Source of the DNA: an uncultured Desulfomonile sp.
GTDB taxonomy: Bacteria > Desulfobacterota > Desulfomonilia > Desulfomonilales > Desulfomonilaceae
Assembly: GCA_937915285.1 (NCBI GenBank)
Contig: CALDNG010000271.1
Location: forward strand, 1 to 8,113
Reading direction: 5' to 3'
Length of the DNA: 8,113 nucleotides
In this document: positions 1-6,036 of the stretch, in pieces
Layout: every line of letters starts with the position of its first letter
Position numbering within the stretch: the stretch's first letter is position 1
Translations under genes and position numbers: made by a program
The notes under the pieces: generated by a model
What the model was told of the DNA's origin: nothing
The model's input: the letters and a program-made list of their open reading frames with translations, nothing else
The model's database searches: none

Positions 1-186
1 GGACTGGATGAGGGTCTTTTTTACGTTTACACTGGGAACATACCGTGGGAACCCGGTGAGAAGACTTACTGCCCGGGTTGCTCGTACACCCTCATTGAAA
101 GGTCGGGCTACACCATTGAAAAATACGCTATCAAGGATGGCCGATGCCCTAAGTGCAAATACGAGATAGAGGGTATCGAATTGTGA
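1..186 (+). CDS. amrS: AmmeMemoRadiSam-type radical SAM protein (AmrS-like), C-terminal 61 residues, 5' truncated by window
   Basis: Frame 1 is open from the first base to TGA at 184-186 and gives 61 residues. They include YVYTGN (residues 8-13), then a Cys pair at 24/27 (TYCPGC), LIER (31-34), and a second pair at 49/52 (CPKC) ending in EGIEL. This pattern matches the C-terminal tail of the radical SAM protein that accompanies AMMECR1 and Memo proteins, a PflA-related family. The CX3CX2C iron-sulfur motif would lie upstream of the window and cannot be seen. The four cysteines look like a small metal-binding knuckle (inference). The biological role of the family is poorly defined. rpe starts 16 bp after the stop, which suggests co-transcription. 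The family call comes from remembered motif resemblance over a short fragment; the alternative is another PflA-like activating enzyme. Confidence 0.75.
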   Translation, partial: GLDEGLFYVYTGNIPWEPGEKTYCPGCSYTLIERSGYTIEKYAIKDGRCPKCKYEIEGIEL

Positions 187-191
187 AAGGA
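186..191 (+). promoter_or_regulatory. Shine-Dalgarno site for rpe
   Basis: AAAGGA begins on the last base of the amrS stop codon and lies 11 bases before the rpe ATG at 203. An ATG at 192 is closer but hits a stop after two codons, so 203 is the likely start. The overlap with the upstream stop supports translational linkage of the two genes. Confidence 0.5.
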
Positions 192-202
192 ATGAATTTC
201 TG

Positions 203-865
203 ATGGATAACAAGACCGGGGTTTTGATATCACCTTCAATCCTGTCCGCGGATTTCACTCGCCTGGGAGAAGAAATCAGGTCTGTCCAGTCCGCTGGCGC
301 CGACTGGCTTCACGTCGATGTTATGGACGGAGCTTTTGTCCCGAATATAACTATCGGCCCGCTAGTCGTGGCGGCGGCAAAGAGGGTCGCTGAGATACCT
401 CTGGATGTTCACCTCATGATCAATAACGCCGACAATTACCTGGAGGATTTCCAGCAGGCAGGCGCAAACATTCTGGCGGTTCATCCCGAGGCATGCCACC
501 ATTTGCACCGGACACTGACAAGGATACGTGAGCTTGGTATGAAGGCCGGGGCAGCCCTGAATCCATCGACTCCGCTTCAGGCGGTGGAAAACGTACTTGC
601 GGAACTCGACGTGCTTATGCTCATGACCGTGAACCCGGGCTTCGGCGGGCAATCTTTCATCAGGACAATGTTGCCTAAGGTAAGGGCCGCTCGACAGATG
701 ATAGACCGTTCAGGGTTTGAAATCCTCCTTGAGGTTGATGGTGGTGTGAGTCCAAAGACTGCGCCGGACCTGCTCAATGAGGGTGTTGACGTGTTTGTGG
801 CAGGCAGCGCAGTATTCGGGTCGCCTCCATACGATGAAGCCATCATGCGCCTGCGAGGAAAATAA
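203..865 (+). CDS. rpe: Ribulose-phosphate 3-epimerase
   Basis: This 220-residue protein has the usual length for cytoplasmic Rpe, a TIM-barrel enzyme that interconverts D-ribulose 5-phosphate and D-xylulose 5-phosphate in the pentose phosphate and Calvin pathways (EC 5.1.3.1). All signature blocks are present in order: SPSILSADF (10-18), HVDVMDG (37-43) with PNITIGP after it, DVHLM (68-72), VHPEA (93-97), NPSTP (120-124), NPGFGGQ (144-150), EVDGG (177-181) and AGSAVFG (200-206). By family analogy H37, D39, H70 and D179 bind the divalent metal, D39 and D179 are the acid/base pair, and the glycine-rich NPGFGGQ and AGSAVFG loops bind phosphate. Nothing is missing. It follows the amrS-like gene closely and probably shares its transcript. 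The next gene is 134 bp away behind its own possible promoter. Confidence 0.97.
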   Translation: MDNKTGVLISPSILSADFTRLGEEIRSVQSAGADWLHVDVMDGAFVPNITIGPLVVAAAKRVAEIPLDVHLMINNADNYLEDFQQAGANILAVHPEACHHLHRTLTRIRELGMKAGAALNPSTPLQAVENVLAELDVLMLMTVNPGFGGQSFIRTMLPKVRAARQMIDRSGFEILLEVDGGVSPKTAPDLLNEGVDVFVAGSAVFGSPPYDEAIMRLRGK

Positions 866-889
866 TTTCAGTTTATCAAGCGCATGGCT

Positions 890-895
890 TATATT
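890..895 (+). promoter_or_regulatory. Possible sigma70 -10 box before the TPR gene
   Basis: TATATT matches the -10 consensus at five of six positions. The best -35 with 17 bp spacing is TTCAGT (867-872), which matches only three of six, so this would be a weak or activator-dependent promoter. Transcription would start near 902, placing the stem-loop at 916-948 very close to the 5' end of the mRNA. This is a pattern match only. Confidence 0.3.
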
Positions 896-915
896 TGATA
901 CACAGACCCATAACG

Positions 916-948
916 GGAACTGGTTCTAAGGCCTTGCCAACCAGTTCC
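916..948 (+). other. Perfect 10 bp stem-loop in the leader of the TPR gene
   Basis: GGAACTGGTT (916-925) and AACCAGTTCC (939-948) are exact reverse complements separated by a 13-base loop that contains the palindrome AAGGCCTT (928-935). No T-run follows, so it does not look like an intrinsic terminator of rpe. It sits 52 bases before the likely ATG of the TPR gene, too far to hide its ribosome binding site directly. Possible roles are a 5' mRNA-stabilising hairpin, an attenuation element or a DNA operator. None can be chosen from sequence alone. Confidence 0.6.
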
Positions 949-999
949 TGCAACCTGTCCGGACGCCAGAGAGCAAATCAACCGGGTAATGGAAGCGCC

Positions 1000-2739
1000 A
1001 TGAACTCACAGAAAAGGCTGATAACATCGTTCCTGATCATATTTACTTTGTTTATGGTCTTTCCCTCGGTGTCCGAGTCTGTAAACAAGTATGACGCCGC
1101 ACCGAAAATCAAGAAACTGAACATGCCGAACCTTGAAAAGGATCCGGGGTTCCTGTTTCTGATGGCCGAGGAATCGGAAAGCCGTGGAGACACTAATTCG
1201 GTGGTAGATTATTTCAAGAGGGCCATCGATCTTGATCCTACTTCGGAATACCTCAACATCCGTCTTGCGACGGCCCTTGCCAGAAACAGAAAGATTGCCG
1301 ATGCGCTCATCGTTGTGCGAAACGCCACGACACTTAGCCCGGATTCCTCTGAAGCATTCGCTCTGCTCGGCAAAATATATACGGTCACCGGAGATTCGCT
1401 TAGAGCCATAGACGCATACAGCAGGGCGCTCGAACTCAAACCCTCTGACCGGGACCTCTACGTTTTCCTGGGATCACTGCAGGCGTCTCACAAGATGCTA
1501 AAGGAATCCGAAAAGACCTTTAACAGGATGATAGAGCAGTTCCCGGATGAAAAGGACGGATACTTCTATCTTGGCAAGGTCTATACCGAGGATGAACAGT
1601 ATGACAAGGCCATAGAAATATTCAGGAGTCTTGCGGAGAAAAGGGGAGAAAGCGCTGCTCAGGCGTACCTGGAACTGGGTGGCATATACTCGCTACAGAA
1701 GAAATACGGTGACGCTGAAGAATGTTTCCGGCAGGCGCTCAACCTTGACAGTTACAACCTTGCCGCCCGTCTGAACCTTGGGCAGACACTGGCGAACCAG
1801 AAGAAATTCTCCGAGGCTTATGAGGTATTCGAAGAGCTTTCAAAGCTAGCCCCGTCAAACCTCGGTATTCAGATCAAAATGGCCCTGATTCTTGCCGAGC
1901 AGAAGCAATTCGACAAGGCACGGGAATTATTCGACAGGATACTTCAGAACAAGCCCGGCTGGGATCAGGTTCGCTTCCATCTGGGCAGGGTCCTGCGTGA
2001 GCAGGGAAAACCGGAGGAGGCTGAAAAGGAGTTCACGCAAATCCTCAAGGGCCAGCCATCCTTTGTGAACTCAAGAATTGTCCTCACACTCATGTTCCTG
2101 AACATGAAAGAGCCCGCAAAAGCCATAAAATACGTGAATGAAGCGCTTGACGCAGACCCTAAGGACGCCGAAATACTGCACATCAAGGGGTCCATAATGG
2201 AGGAGCTTTACAGGTACTCAGAGGCGGCAGAGATATATTCCAAGGCCCTCGAAATGGATCCCAGGAATGTCAAACTCATGTATTCCCTCGGAAATGCAGA
2301 TGAAAAAGGTGGCCAGAGGACGAACAGCATGACGACCATGGAGTTGATACTCCTGGAAAAACCCGATGACCCCAGCGCACTCAACTTTGTCGGCTATACC
2401 CTGGCGCTTATGGACCAGGACCTGGAAAGGGCTGAAAACCTCGTCAGGAAGGCGCTAGAAATGAAGCCGGATGACGGATACATTATGGATTCGCTTGCCT
2501 GGATCCTTTTCAGGAGGGGCCGGATCGATGATGCCATGAAATTACTGGAAAAAGCATTCATGCGTGTAAAAAACGATCCGATAATTACTGAACACCTCGG
2601 AGACGTTCTTTCCGCCAAGAACAGGATTGAAGACGCCATAGAGGCGTACAGGAAATCCATTTCCCTGAATCCGGATAACCTGTCGGTTAAGGACAAGCTC
2701 CGGGCGCTCGAGACCAGGACAGTGGAGTCCTCGAAATAG
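1000..2739 (+). CDS. Exported TPR-repeat protein (about 15 TPRs)
   Basis: The ATG at 1000 gives 579 residues; GGAAG at 991-995 is a weak, close ribosome binding site. An in-frame TTG at 895 would add 35 residues, but they are not signal-like, whereas ATG-1000 starts with a classic signal sequence: basic MNSQKR, then a hydrophobic core (about residues 8-22) and a polar SVSES region. There is no lipobox cysteine, so the protein is periplasmic, secreted or anchored by an uncleaved helix. From about residue 49 to 560 there are about 15 consecutive 34-residue TPR units, many ending in L.P, for example YSRALELKP and YSKALEMDP. The region around NFVGYTLA, MDSLAWILFRRGR and ITEHLGDVL resembles the conserved C-terminal TPRs of long envelope TPR proteins in Proteobacteria. 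No catalytic domain is visible. TPR solenoids bind proteins, so a scaffold role in the envelope is likely, but the partner is unknown. The MltD-like gene follows after 53 bp. Confidence 0.85.
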   Translation: MNSQKRLITSFLIIFTLFMVFPSVSESVNKYDAAPKIKKLNMPNLEKDPGFLFLMAEESESRGDTNSVVDYFKRAIDLDPTSEYLNIRLATALARNRKIADALIVVRNATTLSPDSSEAFALLGKIYTVTGDSLRAIDAYSRALELKPSDRDLYVFLGSLQASHKMLKESEKTFNRMIEQFPDEKDGYFYLGKVYTEDEQYDKAIEIFRSLAEKRGESAAQAYLELGGIYSLQKKYGDAEECFRQALNLDSYNLAARLNLGQTLANQKKFSEAYEVFEELSKLAPSNLGIQIKMALILAEQKQFDKARELFDRILQNKPGWDQVRFHLGRVLREQGKPEEAEKEFTQILKGQPSFVNSRIVLTLMFLNMKEPAKAIKYVNEALDADPKDAEILHIKGSIMEELYRYSEAAEIYSKALEMDPRNVKLMYSLGNADEKGGQRTNSMTTMELILLEKPDDPSALNFVGYTLALMDQDLERAENLVRKALEMKPDDGYIMDSLAWILFRRGRIDDAMKLLEKAFMRVKNDPIITEHLGDVLSAKNRIEDAIEAYRKSISLNPDNLSVKDKLRALETRTVESSK

Positions 2740-2792
2740 GAGATGTCGAATCTGACGTTGTCTTCACGGGATTAGCTGGTGATCAGGACGCC

Positions 2793-3788
2793 ATGAAACT
2801 CTCGAAACCACTGTTTCTGATAACTTTGGTGATGGCTTTTTGTCTGTGCCTGCTCCAATCGACATCTGCCCAGGATGTCAAAGGGCCTAGGGCGCAACCG
2901 GCGCCGGTTCCACCACGTTTCGGTCTACCGCCCGATATTGCCCAGGACTACATTTTCGCCGGCCAAAAGTTCCCAATCTCTCGTTCGGACATAAAACCCA
3001 GGATAATATCCCAGATAAATTTCCTACTCTATGATGCTCGAAGTGTCATGACAGAATGGGTCCTTGAAAAATCGCGGCTTAACTGGATTTATAGGGAAGC
3101 ATTCGCAAAGGCGGGGATTCCGGAGGACTTCGTGTGGCTTGCTCCAGTCATGGCAGGGGCCACTAAAGCCGCTCGGCCGCAAGGGGTAGGCGCATGGATG
3201 CTCGATAAACCTTGCTCGTCCGCGGAAGGCCTGGCAATGCGCGATGACACTTTCATGGATGAAAGACTCGACGTACAGGCGGCGGCACGCTGCTTTGCGC
3301 TGAGATTGTCCGCCATCCGGAAAGAATACCGACTGGACTGGTTCATGTCATTAGTCGCTTACTTGATGGGACCAAAGCAGGCTGCTGAAATAGTTGAGAA
3401 ATATGGAACATCAAATCCCTGGGATATCCCATTGCCGGATTACATCGAAGACCTGCTCGACAGGTGGATTGCCCTGAAGATCATTTATACACACCGTCAA
3501 TACTATGGTCTTACTTTTAGCGATCCAGCCCCGTTCATATTTGACCAGCTCTCTGATGTCAGGCTAACAAAAGACCTACATGTGGCTGAGATCGCACGTA
3601 TTCTTGGAGTTTCGCCGAGGCTCATCCTTGAGATCAACCCCAAGATCAGGATCACGCCAGGTATTTTTCCGGCCAAAGCCGACGGAATACAACTGCTTCA
3701 TTCTATTGCTGCGCCTTCAGGCAAAGGCGTTCAGTTGTTGAAAAAACTTCAGGAACTCGGTTATATCGATGACGCCCGCAAACTCTGA
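2793..3788 (+). CDS. Exported MltD-like protein with degenerate lytic transglycosylase domain
   Basis: This protein has 331 residues. Its N-terminus (MKLSKPLFLI, then a hydrophobic run to about residue 21, cleavage probably after STSA-Q) is a signal peptide. There is a cysteine at 18 within the core but no convincing lipobox. The proline-rich stretch 32-46 is a linker. Residues 63-240 follow the outline of MltD-family SLT domains: GIPEDFVWLAPV (108-119), DERLDVQAAARCFALRL (156-172), DWFMSLVAYLMG (182-193) and a helix ending in YYGL (237-240). In active enzymes the first block reads like LPLxESGF with a catalytic Glu; here M120 stands at that place, GLWQF becomes GAWML (133-137), and AYNAG becomes AYLMG. 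Residues 258-308 (AEIARILGVSPRLILEINP and beyond) match the segment that follows the SLT domain in MltD-like proteins. No clear LysM repeat is present. I infer a non-catalytic peptidoglycan-associated or structural paralogue. The start has weak AGGA at 2785-2788. It is probably co-transcribed with the TPR gene. Confidence 0.7.
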   Translation: MKLSKPLFLITLVMAFCLCLLQSTSAQDVKGPRAQPAPVPPRFGLPPDIAQDYIFAGQKFPISRSDIKPRIISQINFLLYDARSVMTEWVLEKSRLNWIYREAFAKAGIPEDFVWLAPVMAGATKAARPQGVGAWMLDKPCSSAEGLAMRDDTFMDERLDVQAAARCFALRLSAIRKEYRLDWFMSLVAYLMGPKQAAEIVEKYGTSNPWDIPLPDYIEDLLDRWIALKIIYTHRQYYGLTFSDPAPFIFDQLSDVRLTKDLHVAEIARILGVSPRLILEINPKIRITPGIFPAKADGIQLLHSIAAPSGKGVQLLKKLQELGYIDDARKL

Positions 3789-3820
3789 TCCGATTTGCGC
3801 AACACATTTTTAGATCGGTA

Positions 3821-3849
3821 TTGACTGTTTATTCAAAAGGCCTTAGCAT
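3821..3849 (+). promoter_or_regulatory. Sigma70-type promoter for hsp20
   Basis: TTGACT (3821-3826, five of six to consensus) is followed after exactly 17 bp by TAGCAT (3844-3849, four of six). Transcription would begin near 3856, leaving a leader of about 55 bases before the ATG at 3911. I see no CIRCE inverted repeat and no sigma32-type CTTGAA box here. The palindrome AAGGCCTT (3837-3844) lies in the spacer and overlaps the first base of the -10 box. Confidence 0.5.
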
Positions 3850-3910
3850 TAATGAGCAATTTGTGAATATTTGGATTCCTACGCCGGAATAATTGCACGG
3901 AGCGACACCT

Positions 3911-4351
3911 ATGAAACTAATTAAATGGGATCCCTTGAGGGACTTGCTGAGTTTCCAGGAGCGGGTTAACAGGCTGCAGGGCTCAAGAAGACCGGATTTT
4001 CCGATAGACCGCGGCCCGAGTTGGTGCCCTGCTTTGGACATACTTGAAACCAGTGACGCCTATGTGGTATGGGCGGAACTGCCCGGGGTCGGAAAAAACA
4101 ACATCGAGATTGAAGTAATAGGCAGGAAGGTCATCCTGTCTGGGTCAAGGACCGTCGAAAACGAATATGAATCCGCTGAATACAAAAGTGTCGAGAGGGT
4201 TCAGGGATTCTTTCAGAGAAGTTTTGATCTGCCCGGTCCAATAGATGTTGAGAATTCTGCAGCAAAATACGTCGATGGTGTATTGCAGCTATACCTGCCC
4301 AAAACCGAACAGGTTGAAGACAGATGCGTAAAAATTGAGTGCGCAGGTTGA
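3911..4351 (+). CDS. Small heat-shock protein, Hsp20/alpha-crystallin family
   Basis: The chosen ATG at 3911 has GGAG at 3899-3902 with an 8-base gap. An upstream in-frame TTG at 3893 would add six residues but would put that Shine-Dalgarno site inside the gene. The 146-residue protein has a typical Hsp20 layout: N-terminal WDPLRDLLSFQERVNRL (6-22), an alpha-crystallin domain from about 39 (PALDILET) to 131, with AELPGV (55-60), VERVQGFFQRSFDLP (94-108) and DGVLQLYLPK (122-131), then a short tail. The tail has VKI (140-142), a variant of the I-x-I/V motif that docks into neighbouring alpha-crystallin domains during oligomer assembly. Hsp20 proteins act as ATP-independent holdases in the cytoplasm and hand clients to DnaK with a J-domain partner. 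A J-domain protein gene follows 145 bp downstream. A weak hairpin directly after the stop may partly end transcription. Confidence 0.95.
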   Translation: MKLIKWDPLRDLLSFQERVNRLQGSRRPDFPIDRGPSWCPALDILETSDAYVVWAELPGVGKNNIEIEVIGRKVILSGSRTVENEYESAEYKSVERVQGFFQRSFDLPGPIDVENSAAKYVDGVLQLYLPKTEQVEDRCVKIECAG

Positions 4352-4377
4352 CCGGCTTCAGACCAGTCGGTTTGTTG
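4351..4377 (+). terminator. Weak intrinsic terminator-like hairpin after hsp20
   Basis: ACCGGCT (4351-4357) pairs with AGTCGGT (4365-4371) over seven positions, including one G-T wobble, around a 7-base loop. A short T-rich tail follows (TTGTT, 4372-4376). The first base is the last base of the hsp20 stop codon. The T-run is interrupted by G, so termination may be partial and allow read-through into the J-domain gene. Confidence 0.4.
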
Positions 4378-4442
4378 GGTGATCGCAGCATGAATCATAT
4401 AACGGTAGGTCGACTCCGGTGATTATCCCTTCGCCAGCGGTC

Positions 4443-4477
4443 TGACAAAAATGATGTCATTGATTCTATCTGGAATC
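4443..4477. repeat. Two adjacent short inverted repeats upstream of cbpA
   Basis: TGACA (4443-4447) and TGTCA (4455-4459) are reverse complements 7 bases apart. GATTC (4462-4466) and GAATC (4473-4477) are reverse complements 6 bases apart. Both lie within 55 bp upstream of the cbpA ATG in an AT-rich stretch. Similar half-site spacing is common in operators, but five-base arms are short and could be chance. I cannot match them to a known regulator. Confidence 0.25.
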
Positions 4478-4496
4478 GTTTTGGTGAAAATTAGGA

Positions 4497-5432
4497 ATGT
4501 CTCATATTGACCCTTACAAAGTACTTGGTGTCGGCAGAAGCGCTTCTGATGACGAAATAAAAAAAGCCTTCAGGTCAATGGCGCGTAAGCATCACCCGGA
4601 TGTGAACCCAAACAGCAAGAGTTCCGAGAGAAAGTTCAAGGAAGCCTCTGAGGCCTACGAGATACTTAGCGACAAGGAAAAAAGACGCAATTACGACATG
4701 TTCGGCAGCGCAGATCCAGGGGCGGCATTCGGTGGTTTCAATAACTTCAGGAAGGGATCCGGCTTCGGATCCAGAGGTTTTAACAACAACCCATTCGGGT
4801 CGCAATACCAGTCAGGCTTCGGATCAAGGGCCCCTTTCGACGATATGTTCTCCGATTTTTTCAATCGTTCCGGCAACCAGAGTGGATTTAACCACTCACC
4901 GCACAAGGGTGAGGATATTGAATACAACGTGAGGGTGAGTTTTAGTCAGGCCTATCTTGGAGCGAGACTTTCAGTAGACACATCTTACCGTAAGATAGAG
5001 GTTCAGATCCCGCCCGGGGTCGATAACGGCTCAAAAATAAGGGTGGCGGGGCAGGGCGCCCCGGGATGGAGAGGCGGAAAGGACGGAGACCTGTATCTCA
5101 AGATCTCGGTTGACGAACACGATCTATTCATCCGGAAGGACAATGATATTCACATGGAACTCCCGGTAACCCTCGGAGAAGCCATGCTGGGCGCCATGAT
5201 AGAAGTCCCTATGCCCGATGGACGACTGGCGCTAAAAATCCCTCCCGGGTCCGGGCACGCAAGGAAGTTCAGGTTCAAGGGGAAGGGGTTCCCGTCATTG
5301 AAAGATTCCTCACGGGGAGACTTCTTCATAAAACTCAAGGTGGTCCTACCAAAGGACATCGACGAATATTCACGGGAGCTGGTCGCAGAGTTTGAAAGAC
5401 AAAACCCCATGGATGTCCGGTCTAACCTTTAA
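4497..5432 (+). CDS. cbpA: DnaJ-family co-chaperone, CbpA type (no zinc finger)
   Basis: This 311-residue protein has an N-terminal J domain (about 5-69) with DPYKVLGV and the HPD tripeptide at 33-35, which stimulates DnaK ATPase. A Gly/Phe/Asn-rich linker follows (about 74-135), with GFGSR occurring twice (89-93, 107-111). Residues 138-290 form the two DnaJ C-terminal client-binding beta domains: VQIPPGVDNGSKIRVAGQG (169-187), GDLYLKI (197-203), PVTLGEAMLG (223-232), KIPPGSG (247-253) and FKGKGFP (260-266). There is no cysteine at all, so the CxxCxGxG zinc repeats of DnaJ are absent; length and layout match CbpA. A stop codon at 4485 in frame and the J domain beginning at residue 5 fix the start at 4497. 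The only purine-rich site, AGGA at 4493-4496, abuts the ATG, so initiation signals are poor. No cbpM-like inhibitor gene is next to it. It pairs logically with the upstream Hsp20 gene. Confidence 0.93.
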   Translation: MSHIDPYKVLGVGRSASDDEIKKAFRSMARKHHPDVNPNSKSSERKFKEASEAYEILSDKEKRRNYDMFGSADPGAAFGGFNNFRKGSGFGSRGFNNNPFGSQYQSGFGSRAPFDDMFSDFFNRSGNQSGFNHSPHKGEDIEYNVRVSFSQAYLGARLSVDTSYRKIEVQIPPGVDNGSKIRVAGQGAPGWRGGKDGDLYLKISVDEHDLFIRKDNDIHMELPVTLGEAMLGAMIEVPMPDGRLALKIPPGSGHARKFRFKGKGFPSLKDSSRGDFFIKLKVVLPKDIDEYSRELVAEFERQNPMDVRSNL

Positions 5433-5479
5433 AAGGCCGAACCAAATGCCGGAATATATTTTTCGGTTGCTCTTCGTAT

Positions 5480-5508
5480 CTTGAAAAAACATACCGCGTT
5501 ACACATCT
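5480..5508 (+). promoter_or_regulatory. Possible heat-shock (sigma32-like) promoter before the DUF1844 gene
   Basis: CTTGAA (5480-5485) equals the core of the sigma32 -35 element. After 15 bp, ACACATCT (5501-5508) matches the -10 consensus CCCCATNT at five of seven informative positions. The site lies 67 bp before the ATG at 5575. No good sigma70 pair was seen in this gap. This is a visual match to the enterobacterial consensus, which may differ in this lineage. Confidence 0.25.
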
Positions 5509-5574
5509 GAAAAATATGGCGGCCATCACGGATAGGGGGCTCGCCGTACTACTTGTTGCTTTAAGGAGATAGCC

Positions 5575-5994
5575 ATGCAGGAATCTGAAAACGAAACAGG
5601 ATTTGTAGTCAGGGATAAGCGGCACTCAACAGTTGAGGATAATACGGCAAAATCGGAGCCAACTGAAACTCCTAAGGCGCAGGCGGCTGAAGAAAAGACC
5701 GAACCCGAACGCGCCCCTGAACAGGAAACCGCTTCAGCCTCCGCACGTGGCCCAGTTGATTTTACATCTTTCGTCCTGGGAATGGCCCAAACAGCCCTGT
5801 TCCAGATGGGATTAATTCAGTTGCCCGGATCTGAACAGCCAAAGAAGGATATGCCAGGCGCAAGGCAGACAATAGATATAATAGCAATGATTGAAGAAAA
5901 AACTCGTGGGAACTTGACCGACGATGAGAAAAAAGTTATAAATGATACTTTGTTTCAACTAAGGATGGCCTATGTTGAAATGAATAAGTTATAG
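5575..5994 (+). CDS. DUF1844 family protein of unknown function
   Basis: ATG at 5575 follows a strong AAGGAG (5563-5568) at 6 bases. The 139-residue protein has three parts. Residues 10-16 are FVVRDKR, a short conserved lead motif. Residues 17-58 form a low-complexity, Glu/Ala/Pro/Thr-rich linker that is probably disordered. Residues 59-139 are the DUF1844 core, with PVDFTSFVLGMAQTALFQMG (60-79), ARQTIDIIAMIEEKTRGNL (96-114) and the helix LFQLRMAYVEMN (126-137). No signal peptide, cysteine or obvious catalytic residue is present. The moderately hydrophobic helix at about 63-82 is too polar to be a confident membrane segment. The family is widespread in Desulfobacterota and other anaerobes, but I know of no established function. 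It is 42 bp upstream of rpmB and likely co-transcribed, so a link to ribosomes or growth is possible but unproven. Confidence 0.88.
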   Translation: MQESENETGFVVRDKRHSTVEDNTAKSEPTETPKAQAAEEKTEPERAPEQETASASARGPVDFTSFVLGMAQTALFQMGLIQLPGSEQPKKDMPGARQTIDIIAMIEEKTRGNLTDDEKKVINDTLFQLRMAYVEMNKL

Positions 5995-6002
5995 AATCAA
6001 AT

Positions 6003-6022
6003 GAGGCCCTCAAAGGCCTTTT
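6003..6022 (+). other. Short hairpin between the DUF1844 gene and rpmB
   Basis: AGGCC (6004-6008) can pair with GGCCT (6015-6019) around a 6-base loop, followed by three T bases (6020-6022). An overlapping palindrome, AAGGCCTT (6013-6020), lies directly before the rpmB Shine-Dalgarno site AAGGAG (6024-6029). The five-pair stem is too weak for strong termination. It might tune read-through or translation of L28, but this is speculative. Confidence 0.3.
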
Positions 6023-6036
6023 GAAGGAGAAGATAT

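Noticed and set aside
362..846. Minus-strand ORFs inside rpe
   Set aside because: They are shadows of a fully conserved enzyme gene, with low-complexity composition and no recognisable motifs.
895..999. 35-residue N-terminal extension of the TPR protein from an in-frame TTG
   Set aside because: The added residues are not signal-like and would bury a clear signal sequence that starts at ATG 1000. The segment also contains the stem-loop, which fits a leader better than coding sequence.
911..1000. Riboswitch such as c-di-GMP-I (GGACGC-like string near 961) or cobalamin
   Set aside because: Only isolated short strings fit. The conserved core spacing of these classes and the cobalamin box are not present.
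2743..2775. Ten-codon ORF between the TPR and MltD-like genes
   Set aside because: Far too short, with a purine-rich site touching its ATG and no sign of a conserved leader peptide.
3893..3910. TTG start six codons upstream of hsp20
   Set aside because: It has no good upstream ribosome binding site and contains the GGAG that serves ATG 3911. MKLIKWDPLRDL is a normal Hsp20 beginning.
5446..5470. Terminator after cbpA
   Set aside because: CCGGAA and TTTCGG can pair, with a wobble, around a T-rich loop, but the stem is weak and no T-run follows it.
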